DNA of 64,000 nucleotides from Planctomycetaceae bacterium (GTDB lineage Bacteria > Planctomycetota > Planctomycetia > Pirellulales > UBA1268). Below are positions 8,619 to 19,740 of this stretch, piece by piece (positions within the stretch are counted from its first letter, which is position 1; each line of letters opens with the position of its first letter). The translations under genes and the position numbers were made by a program. Below the pieces are notes generated by a model. The model had not been told where the DNA came from, ran no database searches, and saw nothing but the letters and a program-made list of their open reading frames with translations. The stretch lies in the NCBI GenBank assembly GCA_947449135.1, contig CANFQO010000006.1, positions 23,660-87,659 of the forward strand, read 5' to 3'.

Positions 8619-10550
8619 CTACGGTACGGTCAGGAATTCTGCGCTTGTCAGCAGCGCCCAGAGCAGATCCCGGACCGCCTCGGCGGGCCGGTCTGACCGT
8701 GTCTCCAGAAAAGCAGCAGCCTGCGCAGCCTCGTCGGCATCGGGCATCCGGCCGCATGCGGCAAAGAAGGCCCCGCGAACGCGGGCACCGTTGTCTGGCA
8801 GTTCGACAAGACGGGCCGCGGTGCTGCCGGCTACAGGCTTCAGGATTTCGGTCAGGGCCGGCGCATTGGAGAGGAACTGCGCCTGTTGGAAGGTGGCGTT
8901 GTAATCCCGCGGCAACACGTCGGGCAGAGCGCTGATGGTCGCGCGCCGTAATGCGTCGTCGTCGGGTGACAGGCCGGCGGCGATCCGCCACGACCGTGCG
9001 AGCTGCTCGGCGGTGAGCGGCCGCTCCCGAACGCCGGCAAACGCGTCCGGCGGCACTGTTTCTGCAGCCGGCCCCACTGCGTAGACCTGACTCAGCACGA
9101 TGCCGCGGATCAGGCGGCGAATGTCGTAGCCATGGGCGGCGAAATCCTCTGCCAGCCAGTCAAGCAATTCCGGGTGACTGGGCGTGTTGCGGGCGTTCAT
9201 CTCGTCGACTGGCGAGACGATGCCCCGGCCCGTCAGCACGGCCCAGAGCCGGTTGACAAAGCTCCGGGCGAGCAAGGGATTACCCCGCGTGGCCGCATCG
9301 GCGAAGGCTTCGCGCCTTGAGAACTTGGGCACGCGGGGCGATGCCGCTGGATCGACATACTTGTCGTCGCTGTCTTCCTCCTTCTGATCCCCCGCCGGCC
9401 AGTTCTCTGGCAGCGTGCGGCCGTTCAAGAGCGTCAGTAGGGCGGGCTGCGACTCTTTCTTGAGGTTCGTGAAGTTGACGAAGCCGCCCACGGCCGACTC
9501 CGCCACATTGGTCGTGCCCTCCACGTTCTTGCCGCGATTGAAGGCCGCCACCAGGCCCCAGTAATGCGCCTGTTTGATCTCCCGGGCGAGCGGATGGTCA
9601 TGACACTGGGCGCAGTCGATCCTCGTGCCATACACGACCGGGGCGACAGCTTCGGCGATCACCTGATGGTCATTGCGGCGTTCATACAAGAACCACGACG
9701 CCCCCTTTGTCTCGGGGCTGTCGGGCCGGGCGATCAGCATCTCGCGAACCGTTTCATCCCAGGGGCGGTTCGTGCGGAAGGCGTTCTCAAGAAAGGCCCA
9801 CCAGCCGTTCTGCCGGCGCCGGTCTTCATGGCCTCCTCGCTTGACGCGGCCCATCAGAAACACATCCCACAGTTCGCGCATCCGCACGGCGTAGTCATCT
9901 GAGACGAGCAGACGATCCACGAGCGTGCTCCGCCGCGTCTCCGCGGGCAGCGACAGAAATTCGTCACATTCCGCCGCCGTGGGGATCCGGCCGGCGAGAT
10001 CGAGAGAGACACGCCGGCACCAGGTGCGGTCGTCCACGGGGGCCGCCGGCTGCACGCCGCGGCTGGTCCAGCCTTCTGTAATAAAACCGTCGATCGCTTC
10101 TGTCACCGTCGCGAACTGCCGGCGGGACGCCGCGTGGTTTGTCGCTTGATTCGTCGGCCGGTTCGTCAGCTGTGCCGTCGGTTCAGCCGGCTCGGCGGCC
10201 AGGGCGACGATCCATTCCCGGATGATCTCGCGATCAGCTTCCGTGAGCTGCTTCTCTGGCGGCATGTGCTGGTCGGCATCTGCCGCGAGGTTCTGAAACA
10301 GACGGCTCGCCTCGGGCTGTCCCGGTACTACCACCGCGCCGTCGTCGCCCCCCTTGAGTACGGCGGCGGGCGTGTCGAGTTCCAGGCCGCCATGCTGGTC
10401 GATCGGACCGTGGCACTTCACGCACTGCAGGTCGAGGAGGGGCTGCACCTTGCCCGACCAGAGCGCCGTCGGATCGGCTCCGCCCGCGCGGCCTGCGGCT
10501 GTAAATGCAAGCACCAGCAGGAGCAGGGTGACATGATGTCGGTGGTGCAT
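8619..10550 (-). CDS. DUF1549/DUF1553 diheme-motif exported protein (module B)
   Basis: A 643-residue protein. The ATG at 10550 is chosen because a signal peptide (VTLLLLVLAFTAAGRAGGA) follows directly; the longer form adds a non-signal leader. Heme motif CVKCHG at 43-48 (PSCyt1), an odd Thr/Asn-rich linker (TNRPTNQATNH) at about 140, DUF1549 (RTWCRRVSLDLAGRIPT) with a second heme motif CAQCHDH near 312, then DUF1553 (ARSFVNRLWAVLTGRG). It is first gene of the operon with DUF1501 and WD40. Exported electron transfer or substrate binding is inferred from the heme motifs and signal peptide, not demonstrated for the family. Confidence 0.92.
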   Translation of the reverse strand: MHHRHHVTLLLLVLAFTAAGRAGGADPTALWSGKVQPLLDLQCVKCHGPIDQHGGLELDTPAAVLKGGDDGAVVVPGQPEASRLFQNLAADADQHMPPEKQLTEADREIIREWIVALAAEPAEPTAQLTNRPTNQATNHAASRRQFATVTEAIDGFITEGWTSRGVQPAAPVDDRTWCRRVSLDLAGRIPTAAECDEFLSLPAETRRSTLVDRLLVSDDYAVRMRELWDVFLMGRVKRGGHEDRRRQNGWWAFLENAFRTNRPWDETVREMLIARPDSPETKGASWFLYERRNDHQVIAEAVAPVVYGTRIDCAQCHDHPLAREIKQAHYWGLVAAFNRGKNVEGTTNVAESAVGGFVNFTNLKKESQPALLTLLNGRTLPENWPAGDQKEEDSDDKYVDPAASPRVPKFSRREAFADAATRGNPLLARSFVNRLWAVLTGRGIVSPVDEMNARNTPSHPELLDWLAEDFAAHGYDIRRLIRGIVLSQVYAVGPAAETVPPDAFAGVRERPLTAEQLARSWRIAAGLSPDDDALRRATISALPDVLPRDYNATFQQAQFLSNAPALTEILKPVAGSTAARLVELPDNGARVRGAFFAACGRMPDADEAAQAAAFLETRSDRPAEAVRDLLWALLTSAEFLTVP

Positions 10551-10696
10551 CGGCTGATGGTCGGCGACGGCAGGAAATAGTGACAGCTTGCAGCCTCTCA
10601 ATGGTATTCGGAGGGCTCGACCGGGCAACGGCACTTTTTCCGGCCTGCCGACACAGGAACAACAGAAGCACAACTCAGCGGGAAAACCTGCGATCG

Positions 10697-12142
10697 CTAC
10701 GCCAGCAGGTCGTTCACCACGCTCCCCGCCACATCGGTCAGCCGAAAGTCGCGTCCCTGGGCTCGAAACGTCAACTGCTCGTGATCGATGCCCAAAAGAT
10801 GGAGCACGGTGGCGTGGAGATCGTGGACGTGCATCGGTTTCTCAACGGCGTGGTAGCCGAATTCATCGGTGCCACCATAGGTCAGTCCGGAACGCACTCC
10901 CGCTCCCGCCATCCACATCGTGAAGCCATGCGGATGATGATCGCGGCCCCAGGTCGCCCCGGATACCTGAGCCACCGGCGTGCGGCCAAACTCACCGCCC
11001 CAGATCACCAGCGTGTCGTCGAGAAGCCCCCGTTGCCTGAGGTCAGCCAGGAGCGCGGCGATCGGCCGGTCAGCGGCGGCACATTGCCGTGTGTGTTCGG
11101 CATCGATGTCGGTGTGCGAATCCCAGCCACGGTCGTAGAGCTGGACGAATCGAACCCCGCGCTCCACCAGACGCCTGGCCAGCAGACAGTTCCGCGCCAA
11201 CGACGGCTTGGCGGGATCGGCCCCATACGCCTCGAACTGATGCGCCGGCTCGGAGGTGAGATCGGCGAACTCCGGCACGCTGGCCTGCATACGAAATGCC
11301 AGCTCGTAGGAGGCGATGCGGGCAGTAATTTCTGGATCCCCCAGAGACTCGTGCTGCCGACGATTCATCCACTGCACGAGATCAAGCTCAGAACGTCGGG
11401 TGGCAGCGGAGACATTGGGTGGGTTATCCAGATGAAGCACCGGTGGCCCACTGTTGCGGAGAGGAACTCCCGCATGCTGGGCAGGGAGAAACCCATTTCC
11501 CCAGAAGTTCTGCAGCAGCGGCTGGCCGTCACTGACGCCACTGGTCAGCACGACATAGGCCGGGAGGTCCTCGTTCTCCGTCCCCAAGCCGTACGACAGC
11601 CAGGCTCCAAGCGTCGGCCGATCTCCCTGCACGCTGCCGCCGTTCAGGAAATGGACAGCGGGGTCGTGCACGTTGGTGGTCGTGTGCATCGAACGGATCA
11701 CGGTCAGTTCATCCGCCACCGTTGCCAGGTGCGGCAATAGCGAGGAGATCACGATGCCCGACTGACCACGAGGCTGGAAGTGGTACGGAGATCCCTTGAG
11801 GCTCGGGGTCCCGCGGATGAGGGCGAACTGTTGATGATTCTTGAGGAGCTCTGGCGGGATCGTGGCGCCGTCCATGCGATTGAGCAGGGGCTTGGGGTCG
11901 AACAGGTCGATGTGCGACGGGCCGCCAGCCATGAACAGAAAGATCACACGTTTGGCCCGGGGACGGATCGCCGGCGGAGGCATGCCAGCGGTGGCAGGCC
12001 GCAGCAGCGTGGCCAACGCGATGCCGCCGAGCCCTGCTGCGGATGCACCCAGGCCTGCTGCCGCTGCGCCAAGGCCTGCTGCCGCTGCGCCAAGAAAGGC
12101 CCTTCGCTGCAGACCGTCTGTGGAAATAGGATGGAATGCCAT
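10697..12142 (-). CDS. DUF1501 Tat-exported protein (module C)
   Basis: A 481-residue DUF1501 protein. The start at ATG 12142 has GAGGTG 7 nt upstream. A Tat motif (LQRRAFLG) precedes an unusually long Ala/Gly/Leu hydrophobic region built from three near-identical 7-residue units, encoded by a 21-bp tandem repeat (12032-12094). Family blocks: [47 protein letters not shown] and GRDHHPHGFTMW, then [17 protein letters not shown]. It is separated from the upstream cytochrome-gene stop by 23 nt. Family activity is unknown; conserved Asp/His residues are compatible with a metal-dependent phosphatase/sulfatase-like fold. Confidence 0.93.
   Translation of the reverse strand: MAFHPISTDGLQRRAFLGAAAAGLGAAAAGLGASAAGLGGIALATLLRPATAGMPPPAIRPRAKRVIFLFMAGGPSHIDLFDPKPLLNRMDGATIPPELLKNHQQFALIRGTPSLKGSPYHFQPRGQSGIVISSLLPHLATVADELTVIRSMHTTTNVHDPAVHFLNGGSVQGDRPTLGAWLSYGLGTENEDLPAYVVLTSGVSDGQPLLQNFWGNGFLPAQHAGVPLRNSGPPVLHLDNPPNVSAATRRSELDLVQWMNRRQHESLGDPEITARIASYELAFRMQASVPEFADLTSEPAHQFEAYGADPAKPSLARNCLLARRLVERGVRFVQLYDRGWDSHTDIDAEHTRQCAAADRPIAALLADLRQRGLLDDTLVIWGGEFGRTPVAQVSGATWGRDHHPHGFTMWMAGAGVRSGLTYGGTDEFGYHAVEKPMHVHDLHATVLHLLGIDHEQLTFRAQGRDFRLTDVAGSVVNDLLA
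12032..12094 (+). repeat. 21-bp tandem repeat, three units, inside a Tat signal
   Basis: Units at 12032-12052, 12053-12073 and 12074-12094; the last two are identical and the first is diverged. On the minus strand they encode the AAAGLGA-type units of the module C DUF1501 signal-peptide hydrophobic core. Because the unit is 21 bp, copy-number change would lengthen or shorten the signal by seven residues without a frameshift. Confidence 0.85.
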
Positions 12143-12165
12143 AGAAGAACACCTCGTCGTTGCCG

Positions 12166-14340
<2,175 letters not shown>

Positions 14341-14750
14341 TGCAACGCACCTCGGACCCGATTCTCCGCTTGCTGCAGCAAGGATTCTACTACCCCGAGC
14401 ACTTAGGAGTTAACTGTTTCGAATGCAGATTCCGTGAGGGGCTGACCGGGCCCCAAGAGCCGGCGTTGCTGACAAGCGCAGGCAGGCTGCCGGAGCGCAG
14501 TCAGCATCGAGTGAGCGGAGGCGGTGCCATGAGCCGGGCTTCGCCCGGCGAACGTAAGCCGGAGGCGACGCCGGGACGGCGGCGACGGCGCGAAAGCCGC
14601 AAGGCCATAGCGAACGTCCGGCGATGGGGTTCGGTCAGCCCCGAACCGCCGCCAAATTGTGAGGTGCAAGCGTCAACTATTGGATGCTCCCCGTAGGAAC
14701 ACGGTCCACGGCGTCTTCCGAAGAGCCCGACGGTTGACGATCCGGCTCGT
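14341..14750. other. 410-bp intergenic stretch containing the first structured repeat
   Basis: The region lies between the start of the module C cytochrome gene and the stop of the Gfo/Idh gene, both on the minus strand. Apart from the repeat at 14438-14642, I see no coding frame with family similarity. The short minus-strand frame across it (14403-14669) has a relative at the second repeat copy only because the DNA is repeated. No clear promoter for the minus-strand cytochrome gene was recognised in 14341-14437. Confidence 0.8.
14438..14642 (+). repeat. Structured dispersed repeat, copy 1 (possible ncRNA or non-autonomous element)
   Basis: The outer arms 14438-14454 and 14626-14642 form a 17-bp stem with two G-U pairs. 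Those wobbles pair only if the plus strand is the structured one. Inside are a core at 14457-14516, almost identical to 59951-60010 (two differences in 60 nt); an inner stem GCCGGCGTT/AACGTCCGGC with one bulge; GTTGCTGAC/GTCAGCATC with one mismatch; a small GGCA/TGCC hairpin; and a variable arm with hairpin GCCGGGC-TTC-GCCCGGC (14533-14549). In copy 2 the outer-stem sequence differs but still pairs. TCCGTGA precedes and CGAACCGC follows both copies. No target-site duplication or transposase is visible. Confidence 0.8.
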
Positions 14751-16169
14751 CTACCCCGGCAGATATTTGGTTGTGGACGGCTTTGGGTCGATGATCGCCG
14801 CTGCCTCGGGAAGCCCCACGGCAGAGCAGGTGGCCGCATCCCACGCGATCGGCTGCTGCATCCGCAGGGCCAGCACGCCGAGCATGCCCACCTCGGTGAT
14901 CCGGGCGCCAATTTCAAACGGCGAATAGGTCTTCGCATTGCCGGCACAGGCCAACACCCACTCAAACATGTGGGAGTTGTTGACCTTGCTCCACCGCGGC
15001 CGCTCCCCCTTTGCCACCCGGGCCGGATCCCACTTGAGTGTTTCGGTATCGATTCTCGGCTGTGTCTTTTCGAGCCTTGCCACCTCCGGCTGATCGGCTC
15101 CGCGAAACTCATCCGCCCCCTTCAGCCGCACCTGGCAGTCGGTGTTCCACAGTCCGGCCGACAGCGTTCCCTCGGTCCCCACCAGCATGCAGCCGGTCGA
15201 TCCGGCCGCTCCGCGCGTCACCTCCTCCGGCGGAGGATTGTCTTTGCCGGAGTGGAAAAAGACCTTCACTGCGCCGCGGTCGCCCTTGGGGGCGAAGTCG
15301 TAGCGGATCGTGCAGCGGGTGGGATACGACTCATGCCCCAGATCATCCCCAGTCGCTTCGATCCGCGTGGGGGCATCGAGGTCGAGTGCCCGGTAAGCCA
15401 ACTGAAACCCGTGGCAGCAGAAATCGGCGATCGACCCGCCACCGAAGTCGTACCAGCCCCGCCAACTCCCTGGATGGTAGATGCCTGCCTTATAAGGACG
15501 GGCCGGCGCCGCTCCGAGCCAGAAGTCCCAGTCGAGCCCTTCGGGAATCGGATCGCTATCTGCGGGGCGGTCGACTCCATTGGGCCAGCCATGCGCCGGA
15601 TGCCAGACATGCACTTCCCCGATCGGCCCGAGCAGCCCCGACCGCACCACCTCGAAGCTGCGTCGAAACCCTTCGGTCGAGCAGCCCTGATTGCCCGTCT
15701 GTGTCGCCTGCCCGGGATGATCGATCGCGAGCTTCTCAAGTGCCCGGCATTCGGCCACCGAATGCGCCAGCGGCTTCTCACAATAGACATGCTTGCCAGC
15801 GGCGAGCGCAGCTCGGCAGATCGGCACATGCCAGTGGTCGGGCGTGCCGATGATCACGCCATCCACACCGCTTTCCTTCGTCAGCAGGTCGCGGTAGTCG
15901 GCATAGACCCGCGCCTCTGCGAGTTCCCCCATCTTCCGGGCGACCTCGATCTGCTGCCGGTCGACATCGCAGATCGCCACGATCTGCTGATCGAGCTTGG
16001 CCAACTCCGGCACCAGATAGTTCCGCATCTGGCCCCCCATGCCGATGCAAGCGAACGTCAGCGGCTTGTCAGCCGATCTCTCTACTGCCCGTGACATGCA
16101 GGCGGGCAACGCCGCGGAGGCGACGGCGGTCGATTGGACAAAACGACGACGGGAAAGCAGACGCGACAC
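14751..16169 (-). CDS. Tat-exported Gfo/Idh/MocA-family oxidoreductase
   Basis: A 472-residue NAD(P)-dependent oxidoreductase-fold protein, probably acting on a sugar or sugar derivative outside the cytoplasm. The start is a GTG at 16169 supported by a near-perfect ribosome-binding site (GGAGGTGG, 5 nt upstream). The N-terminus has a Tat motif (LSRRRFVQS). Rossmann glycine motif is CIGMGGQ at about 41-47; IIGTPDHWH and the catalytic-lysine segment CEKPLAHS lie near 110-135; the C-terminal domain contains HPGSWRGWYDFGGGSIADF. It is divergent from the ECF sigma gene with 247 bp between starts. No lipobox is evident. The substrate is unknown. Confidence 0.92.
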   Translation of the reverse strand: MSRLLSRRRFVQSTAVASAALPACMSRAVERSADKPLTFACIGMGGQMRNYLVPELAKLDQQIVAICDVDRQQIEVARKMGELAEARVYADYRDLLTKESGVDGVIIGTPDHWHVPICRAALAAGKHVYCEKPLAHSVAECRALEKLAIDHPGQATQTGNQGCSTEGFRRSFEVVRSGLLGPIGEVHVWHPAHGWPNGVDRPADSDPIPEGLDWDFWLGAAPARPYKAGIYHPGSWRGWYDFGGGSIADFCCHGFQLAYRALDLDAPTRIEATGDDLGHESYPTRCTIRYDFAPKGDRGAVKVFFHSGKDNPPPEEVTRGAAGSTGCMLVGTEGTLSAGLWNTDCQVRLKGADEFRGADQPEVARLEKTQPRIDTETLKWDPARVAKGERPRWSKVNNSHMFEWVLACAGNAKTYSPFEIGARITEVGMLGVLALRMQQPIAWDAATCSAVGLPEAAAIIDPKPSTTKYLPG

Positions 16170-16416
16170 AGACCACCTCCAGAGTGTTTTCGTGCGTGGA
16201 TCCTCGACATCAATTCATCGACATTGGATCCTCGATAGCGGCCACCACGGCAAGACCATCCGTTCAGCCGCCAGCGGATTGGACATTTTCTCGGCTGGGA
16301 AAGCGAGTGATTGCCCCTCAGAGGGCGGGAAGCCGCCGGAACAAACAGCTTCTTTTGTGCGGAAAATAAAAATGTCCAGATCTCGAAGCTCGAAGCGGAC
16401 TACTCTCAGAAGGACC

Positions 16417-16968
16417 ATGGACGACTCCGATGCCCACGCCCGGTTCACCCGGCTGCTGCAGGACCACCAGCCCGACATTCTCCGGTCTGTCCGGCTGCTG
16501 GTGCCCCACGCTGCCGACGCCCAGGAGATCGTGCAGGAGACGTCCGTCGCTCTCTGGAAACAGTTTGCCACCTACGACCCCAGCCGGTCGTTTGGGCAGT
16601 GGGCGCGGGGCTTCGCCAGAATCGAGGTGCTGCGCTTCAAAAGAAAGCGAAGCCGACGGCCGGTGCTCTCGGAACAGGCTTTGGAACTCCTGGCGACGAC
16701 CGAGCTGGAGATGGCGGCAGAACTGGATGACCGGACCGAACACCTCCGCGAGTGCCTCGCCCGCCTTCCCACGCAGCAACGCAGGATGATCCACCACTAC
16801 TACAGCGAGGAGATGGATGTGGCTGCGATATCGGCAGCCCAGTCCCGCACTGTGGAGGCAGTCTACAAGTCGCTGCAGCGGGTCAGACGCACGCTGCTGG
16901 ACTGCATCGAACGCAAACTGAACCAGCCCACCTTGGATCAACACACACCGGTGCGGAATCGACCATGA
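16417..16968 (+). CDS. ECF RNA polymerase sigma factor
   Basis: A 183-residue group IV sigma-70 factor resembling the Rhodopirellula/Verrucomicrobium ECF subfamily. Region 2 spans about 5-85 (DAQEIVQETSVALWKQFATYD, then WARGFARIEVLRFKRK). Region 4 spans about 110-165 (LPTQQRRMIHHYY, VEAVYKSLQRVRRTL). The start is either ATG 16417 (AAGGA very close upstream) or ATG 16372, which would add 15 Ser/Arg-rich residues. Its stop overlaps the next start in ATGA, so it is translationally coupled to a membrane FecR-like protein that probably serves as its anti-sigma or sensor. Target promoters are unknown; the adjacent Gfo/Idh and dehydrogenase-fusion genes are candidates. Confidence 0.92.
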   Translation: MDDSDAHARFTRLLQDHQPDILRSVRLLVPHAADAQEIVQETSVALWKQFATYDPSRSFGQWARGFARIEVLRFKRKRSRRPVLSEQALELLATTELEMAAELDDRTEHLRECLARLPTQQRRMIHHYYSEEMDVAAISAAQSRTVEAVYKSLQRVRRTLLDCIERKLNQPTLDQHTPVRNRP

Positions 16969-18374
16969 ATCTCGCCGACCTCGAGACGTTGATCCACAGC
17001 CACCTCGACGGCCGCATCACGGCCTCCGAGATGGAACAGCTGTCTCACGAACTGGAGACAGACTCCCAGTCCCGGCGGGTCTACCTGCGACTGGCTCATC
17101 TCCACGCCTCCCTGGGGTCGCTCGAGCCGCCTGATCGCGAGGCTCTCGAAGCGGCTGGTTTATCCAGCGCTGCCCAGCCGTGGCATGCCACTCGACCAAC
17201 GCGAGCCGCGCAGATTGCGGTGCCTCTTGCCGCACTCCTGCTCACCGGGCTTGTCCTGCTGATGTGGCAGCCGTGGAGGCGGGAACCAGCACCCGAAGAG
17301 GTGGCCACTCCGACATCAATCGCCCGGCTCGCGAGCCTAAAAAACTGCCGCTGGGTCAACCCGCAGACTCTCTTCCAGGAAGGAGACCGTCTGGCGGCAG
17401 GCCAGCGGCTGGAACTCGCCTCGGGAGAGGCGCAAATTGAGTTTGATCACGGGGCGGTCGTGGTGCTCTCAGCACCGGCGATTTTCGACATCGTCTCGTC
17501 GCACGACACGTTCCTGATGCTGGGTCACGTTCAGGCTGAAGCCAACACGGAGGCGTCGCATGGGTTCTGTGTGCGGACCCGCACGGCCCGGTTTATTGAC
17601 TTCGGCACGGCGTTCTCGGCGGTGGCGGCAGCGGATGGCCATAGCCAGGTGGAAGTGACTTCCGGAATGGTGGAAGTGCAACTGGCCAACACGTCCGCCC
17701 GCCACATGCTGCGGGCTGGGGAATCGATGGGGATCGAGCCAGGCCAGTCGGCAGCGACTACCCGCATCGAAAGCGGCGACGGCACTGCGGCGTTTCGGTT
17801 CCCCACGATCGAGCCCCCTTCCGCCGCCGACCATGCCGATCGGTCGCAGGGGCTGGCGGTGCTTTCCTGCCGGCGCGGTGAACTCGACGGGCGGAGCGGT
17901 CCGCTCGACGTGCTCCGCGACGGAAAGGGGCAATCCCAGGCCGATGCTCCCGAGGAAAGCCTCTTTTTCAGAACGGATGAGGCGGGGCTGTTGCTGCTCG
18001 ACCTCGGCCGGGCTCTGCCGATCACTCGGATCAACACCTATAGCTGGCACCAGGACCACGGCTCCGACACCAACCGGATCCGGGCCACGCAGAAGTTTTA
18101 TCTCTACGGCTCCGCGGAGGCCGAACCTCCCGGCACAGACGGCCCACTGGCCGAACAGGGCTGGGTGTTGCTGGGACGGGTGAACACCGACGAATTCTTC
18201 GATGTCTCGCAGCCACGCAACCGGCCGGAGCAGCAGGCCACGTCGATCGCCGCTCCCCGCGGCGCCATCGGCACCTACCGCCACCTGCTCTGGGATGTCC
18301 GCCCCAGCCGCAGCGGCACGCAGACCGTGGAAGACAGCACGTTCTATGGAGAGATCGATGTCTATGTGGAATGA
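16965..18374 (+). CDS. FecR-like single-pass membrane protein (putative anti-sigma factor)
   Basis: A 469-residue protein. An N-terminal cytoplasmic helical region (about 1-80) carries Asp/Glu-rich helices as in planctomycete anti-sigma partners; one transmembrane segment lies at about 84-101 (VPLAALLLTGLVLLMW); a FecR-type beta domain follows at about 145-245 (FCVRTRTARFIDFGTAFSAV, QVEVTSGMVEV). The C-terminal ~180 residues contain a discoidin-like or sandwich segment (LLLLDLGRALPITRINTYSW, RHLLWDVRP) of a kind that often binds glycans. The start ATG 16965 overlaps the sigma stop. Inference: an outer domain senses carbohydrate or cell-surface state and controls the sigma factor. No TonB receptor is nearby, unlike classical FecIR systems. 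Confidence 0.85.
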   Translation: MNLADLETLIHSHLDGRITASEMEQLSHELETDSQSRRVYLRLAHLHASLGSLEPPDREALEAAGLSSAAQPWHATRPTRAAQIAVPLAALLLTGLVLLMWQPWRREPAPEEVATPTSIARLASLKNCRWVNPQTLFQEGDRLAAGQRLELASGEAQIEFDHGAVVVLSAPAIFDIVSSHDTFLMLGHVQAEANTEASHGFCVRTRTARFIDFGTAFSAVAAADGHSQVEVTSGMVEVQLANTSARHMLRAGESMGIEPGQSAATTRIESGDGTAAFRFPTIEPPSAADHADRSQGLAVLSCRRGELDGRSGPLDVLRDGKGQSQADAPEESLFFRTDEAGLLLLDLGRALPITRINTYSWHQDHGSDTNRIRATQKFYLYGSAEAEPPGTDGPLAEQGWVLLGRVNTDEFFDVSQPRNRPEQQATSIAAPRGAIGTYRHLLWDVRPSRSGTQTVEDSTFYGEIDVYVE

Positions 18375-18404
18375 CACCCATACAAACACAAGGAAGCAAC
18401 GCCC

Positions 18405-19724
18405 ATGCCCAACACCCCGAATCGTTCGACCCGTCGAGCGTGGCTGAAAGACACTGCCGCCATCAGCACGGCGCTGGCCGCTCCCAATCTGCTCGGCCTG
18501 CCTGCCGTTCACGCGGCCGGGGACGACCGCATCCGTGTGGGGCTCGTCGGCTGCGGCGGCCGGGGCATGGGTGCCGCCAGCCAGACGTTGAGCGTGGCCG
18601 GCTCAAACGTCGTGCTCACCGCGGTGGCCGATGCGTTTGAGCAGCGGGCTCTGGCGGCGCCCGCCAGCCTCAAGGAAATGCATGGCGACAAAGTGGACGT
18701 GCCGGTGGAGCGACGATTCTTCGGGTTCGATGCCCACCGGCAGCTGCTGGAACACTGTGATCTGGTGCTCCTCTGCACGCCGCCGTCCTTCCGGCCGTTT
18801 CAGTTTCAGGCAGCCGTGGAAGCGGGCAAGCATGTGTTCATGGAAAAGCCGATCTGCGTCGATGCCTTCGGGGCGAGGATGGCGCTGGCGGCCGCCGCAG
18901 AAGCCGACCGGAAAAACCTCAAGGTGGTGATGGGGCTGCAGAAGCGGTACGAGCCCTGGTATCAGGAGACCGTGCAGCGGGTGCGGGACGGTGCCATCGG
19001 CGAGATCACGAGCGCGCAGGTGTACCGGATGGCCGGACCGATGTGGTACAAGACCCGCGAGGCGGGCGCCAGCGAGCTCGCGTTTCAGGTGAACAACTGG
19101 ACGCACTTCAACTGGCTCTGCCCCGGCGTGCAGGTGGAGGGGCACGTTCACGAGCTCGATATCGTCAACTGGCTCCTCGATGCCCATCCGGTGAGCGCAT
19201 CCGGTATGGGTGGGCAGCAGGGGCAGCCCCGCGATCTCCCCAGCCAGGTGTTCGATCATTTCTCGATCGAGTATCGCTATCCCAACGACGTGGTGGTCAA
19301 CAGCCAGTCGCGGCAGATGCCCGGCTGCAAGAACGACGTCCGCGAGGAATACCGCGGCACCAAGGGGATCCTGCGGGCGCCGATGGGGGAGATGCGTGAC
19401 TACTCCGGCAACCTGATCTGGCGGTACGAGCCCACCAGCAAGAAAACGCCCAATCCCTACCAGATCGAGCACGATGTGCTGCATGCGGCGATCCGCAGCG
19501 GCCAGCCACTCAACAACGGCCACTACGGCGCCACCAGCAGCTTCACCGCAGTGCTGGGGATGTATGCCGCACTGACCGGTGAGGAGATGGGCTGGGATGC
19601 AGCATTGGCCCTGTCCCACCGGACGATGCCCGAGAACCTCTCCTGGGAGACTCCCGCGCCGGTCGTGCCCGACGCCGATGGGCAATACCCGCTGCCCGTC
19701 CCGGGTGTTTTCAAACTGGTGTGA
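18405..19724 (+). CDS. Tat-exported Gfo/Idh/MocA-family oxidoreductase
   Basis: A 439-residue protein starting at ATG 18405 with AAGGA upstream. A Tat-like motif (STRRAWLKDTA) precedes a hydrophobic stretch ending at AVHAAGDD. The Rossmann motif is GLVGCGGRGMG at about 46-56, LLCTPPSF follows, and the lysine segment FMEKPICVD lies near 145. The C-terminal half contains NNWTHFNWLCPGVQVEGHVHELDIV. It is only about 30% the same visible blocks as the other Gfo/Idh gene at 14751, so the two are not a recent duplication. It lies 30 nt after the FecR-like gene and 16 nt before the large fusion gene, making a likely sigma/anti-sigma/oxidoreductase/dehydrogenase operon. Confidence 0.92.
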   Translation: MPNTPNRSTRRAWLKDTAAISTALAAPNLLGLPAVHAAGDDRIRVGLVGCGGRGMGAASQTLSVAGSNVVLTAVADAFEQRALAAPASLKEMHGDKVDVPVERRFFGFDAHRQLLEHCDLVLLCTPPSFRPFQFQAAVEAGKHVFMEKPICVDAFGARMALAAAAEADRKNLKVVMGLQKRYEPWYQETVQRVRDGAIGEITSAQVYRMAGPMWYKTREAGASELAFQVNNWTHFNWLCPGVQVEGHVHELDIVNWLLDAHPVSASGMGGQQGQPRDLPSQVFDHFSIEYRYPNDVVVNSQSRQMPGCKNDVREEYRGTKGILRAPMGEMRDYSGNLIWRYEPTSKKTPNPYQIEHDVLHAAIRSGQPLNNGHYGATSSFTAVLGMYAALTGEEMGWDAALALSHRTMPENLSWETPAPVVPDADGQYPLPVPGVFKLV

Positions 19725-19740
19725 TCCGCTGCTTGCTGCA

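Noticed and set aside
14438..14642. Repeat as a fragment of an insertion sequence with inverted ends
   Set aside because: The outer arms are inverted repeats, but no transposase frame or target duplication is visible, and inner stems and covarying arms fit a folded RNA at least as well; left open rather than called an IS.
14403..14669. 88-codon minus-strand ORF with a relative at 59874-60080
   Set aside because: The similarity follows the repeated nucleic-acid core and the frames are not otherwise conserved; treated as part of the structured repeat.
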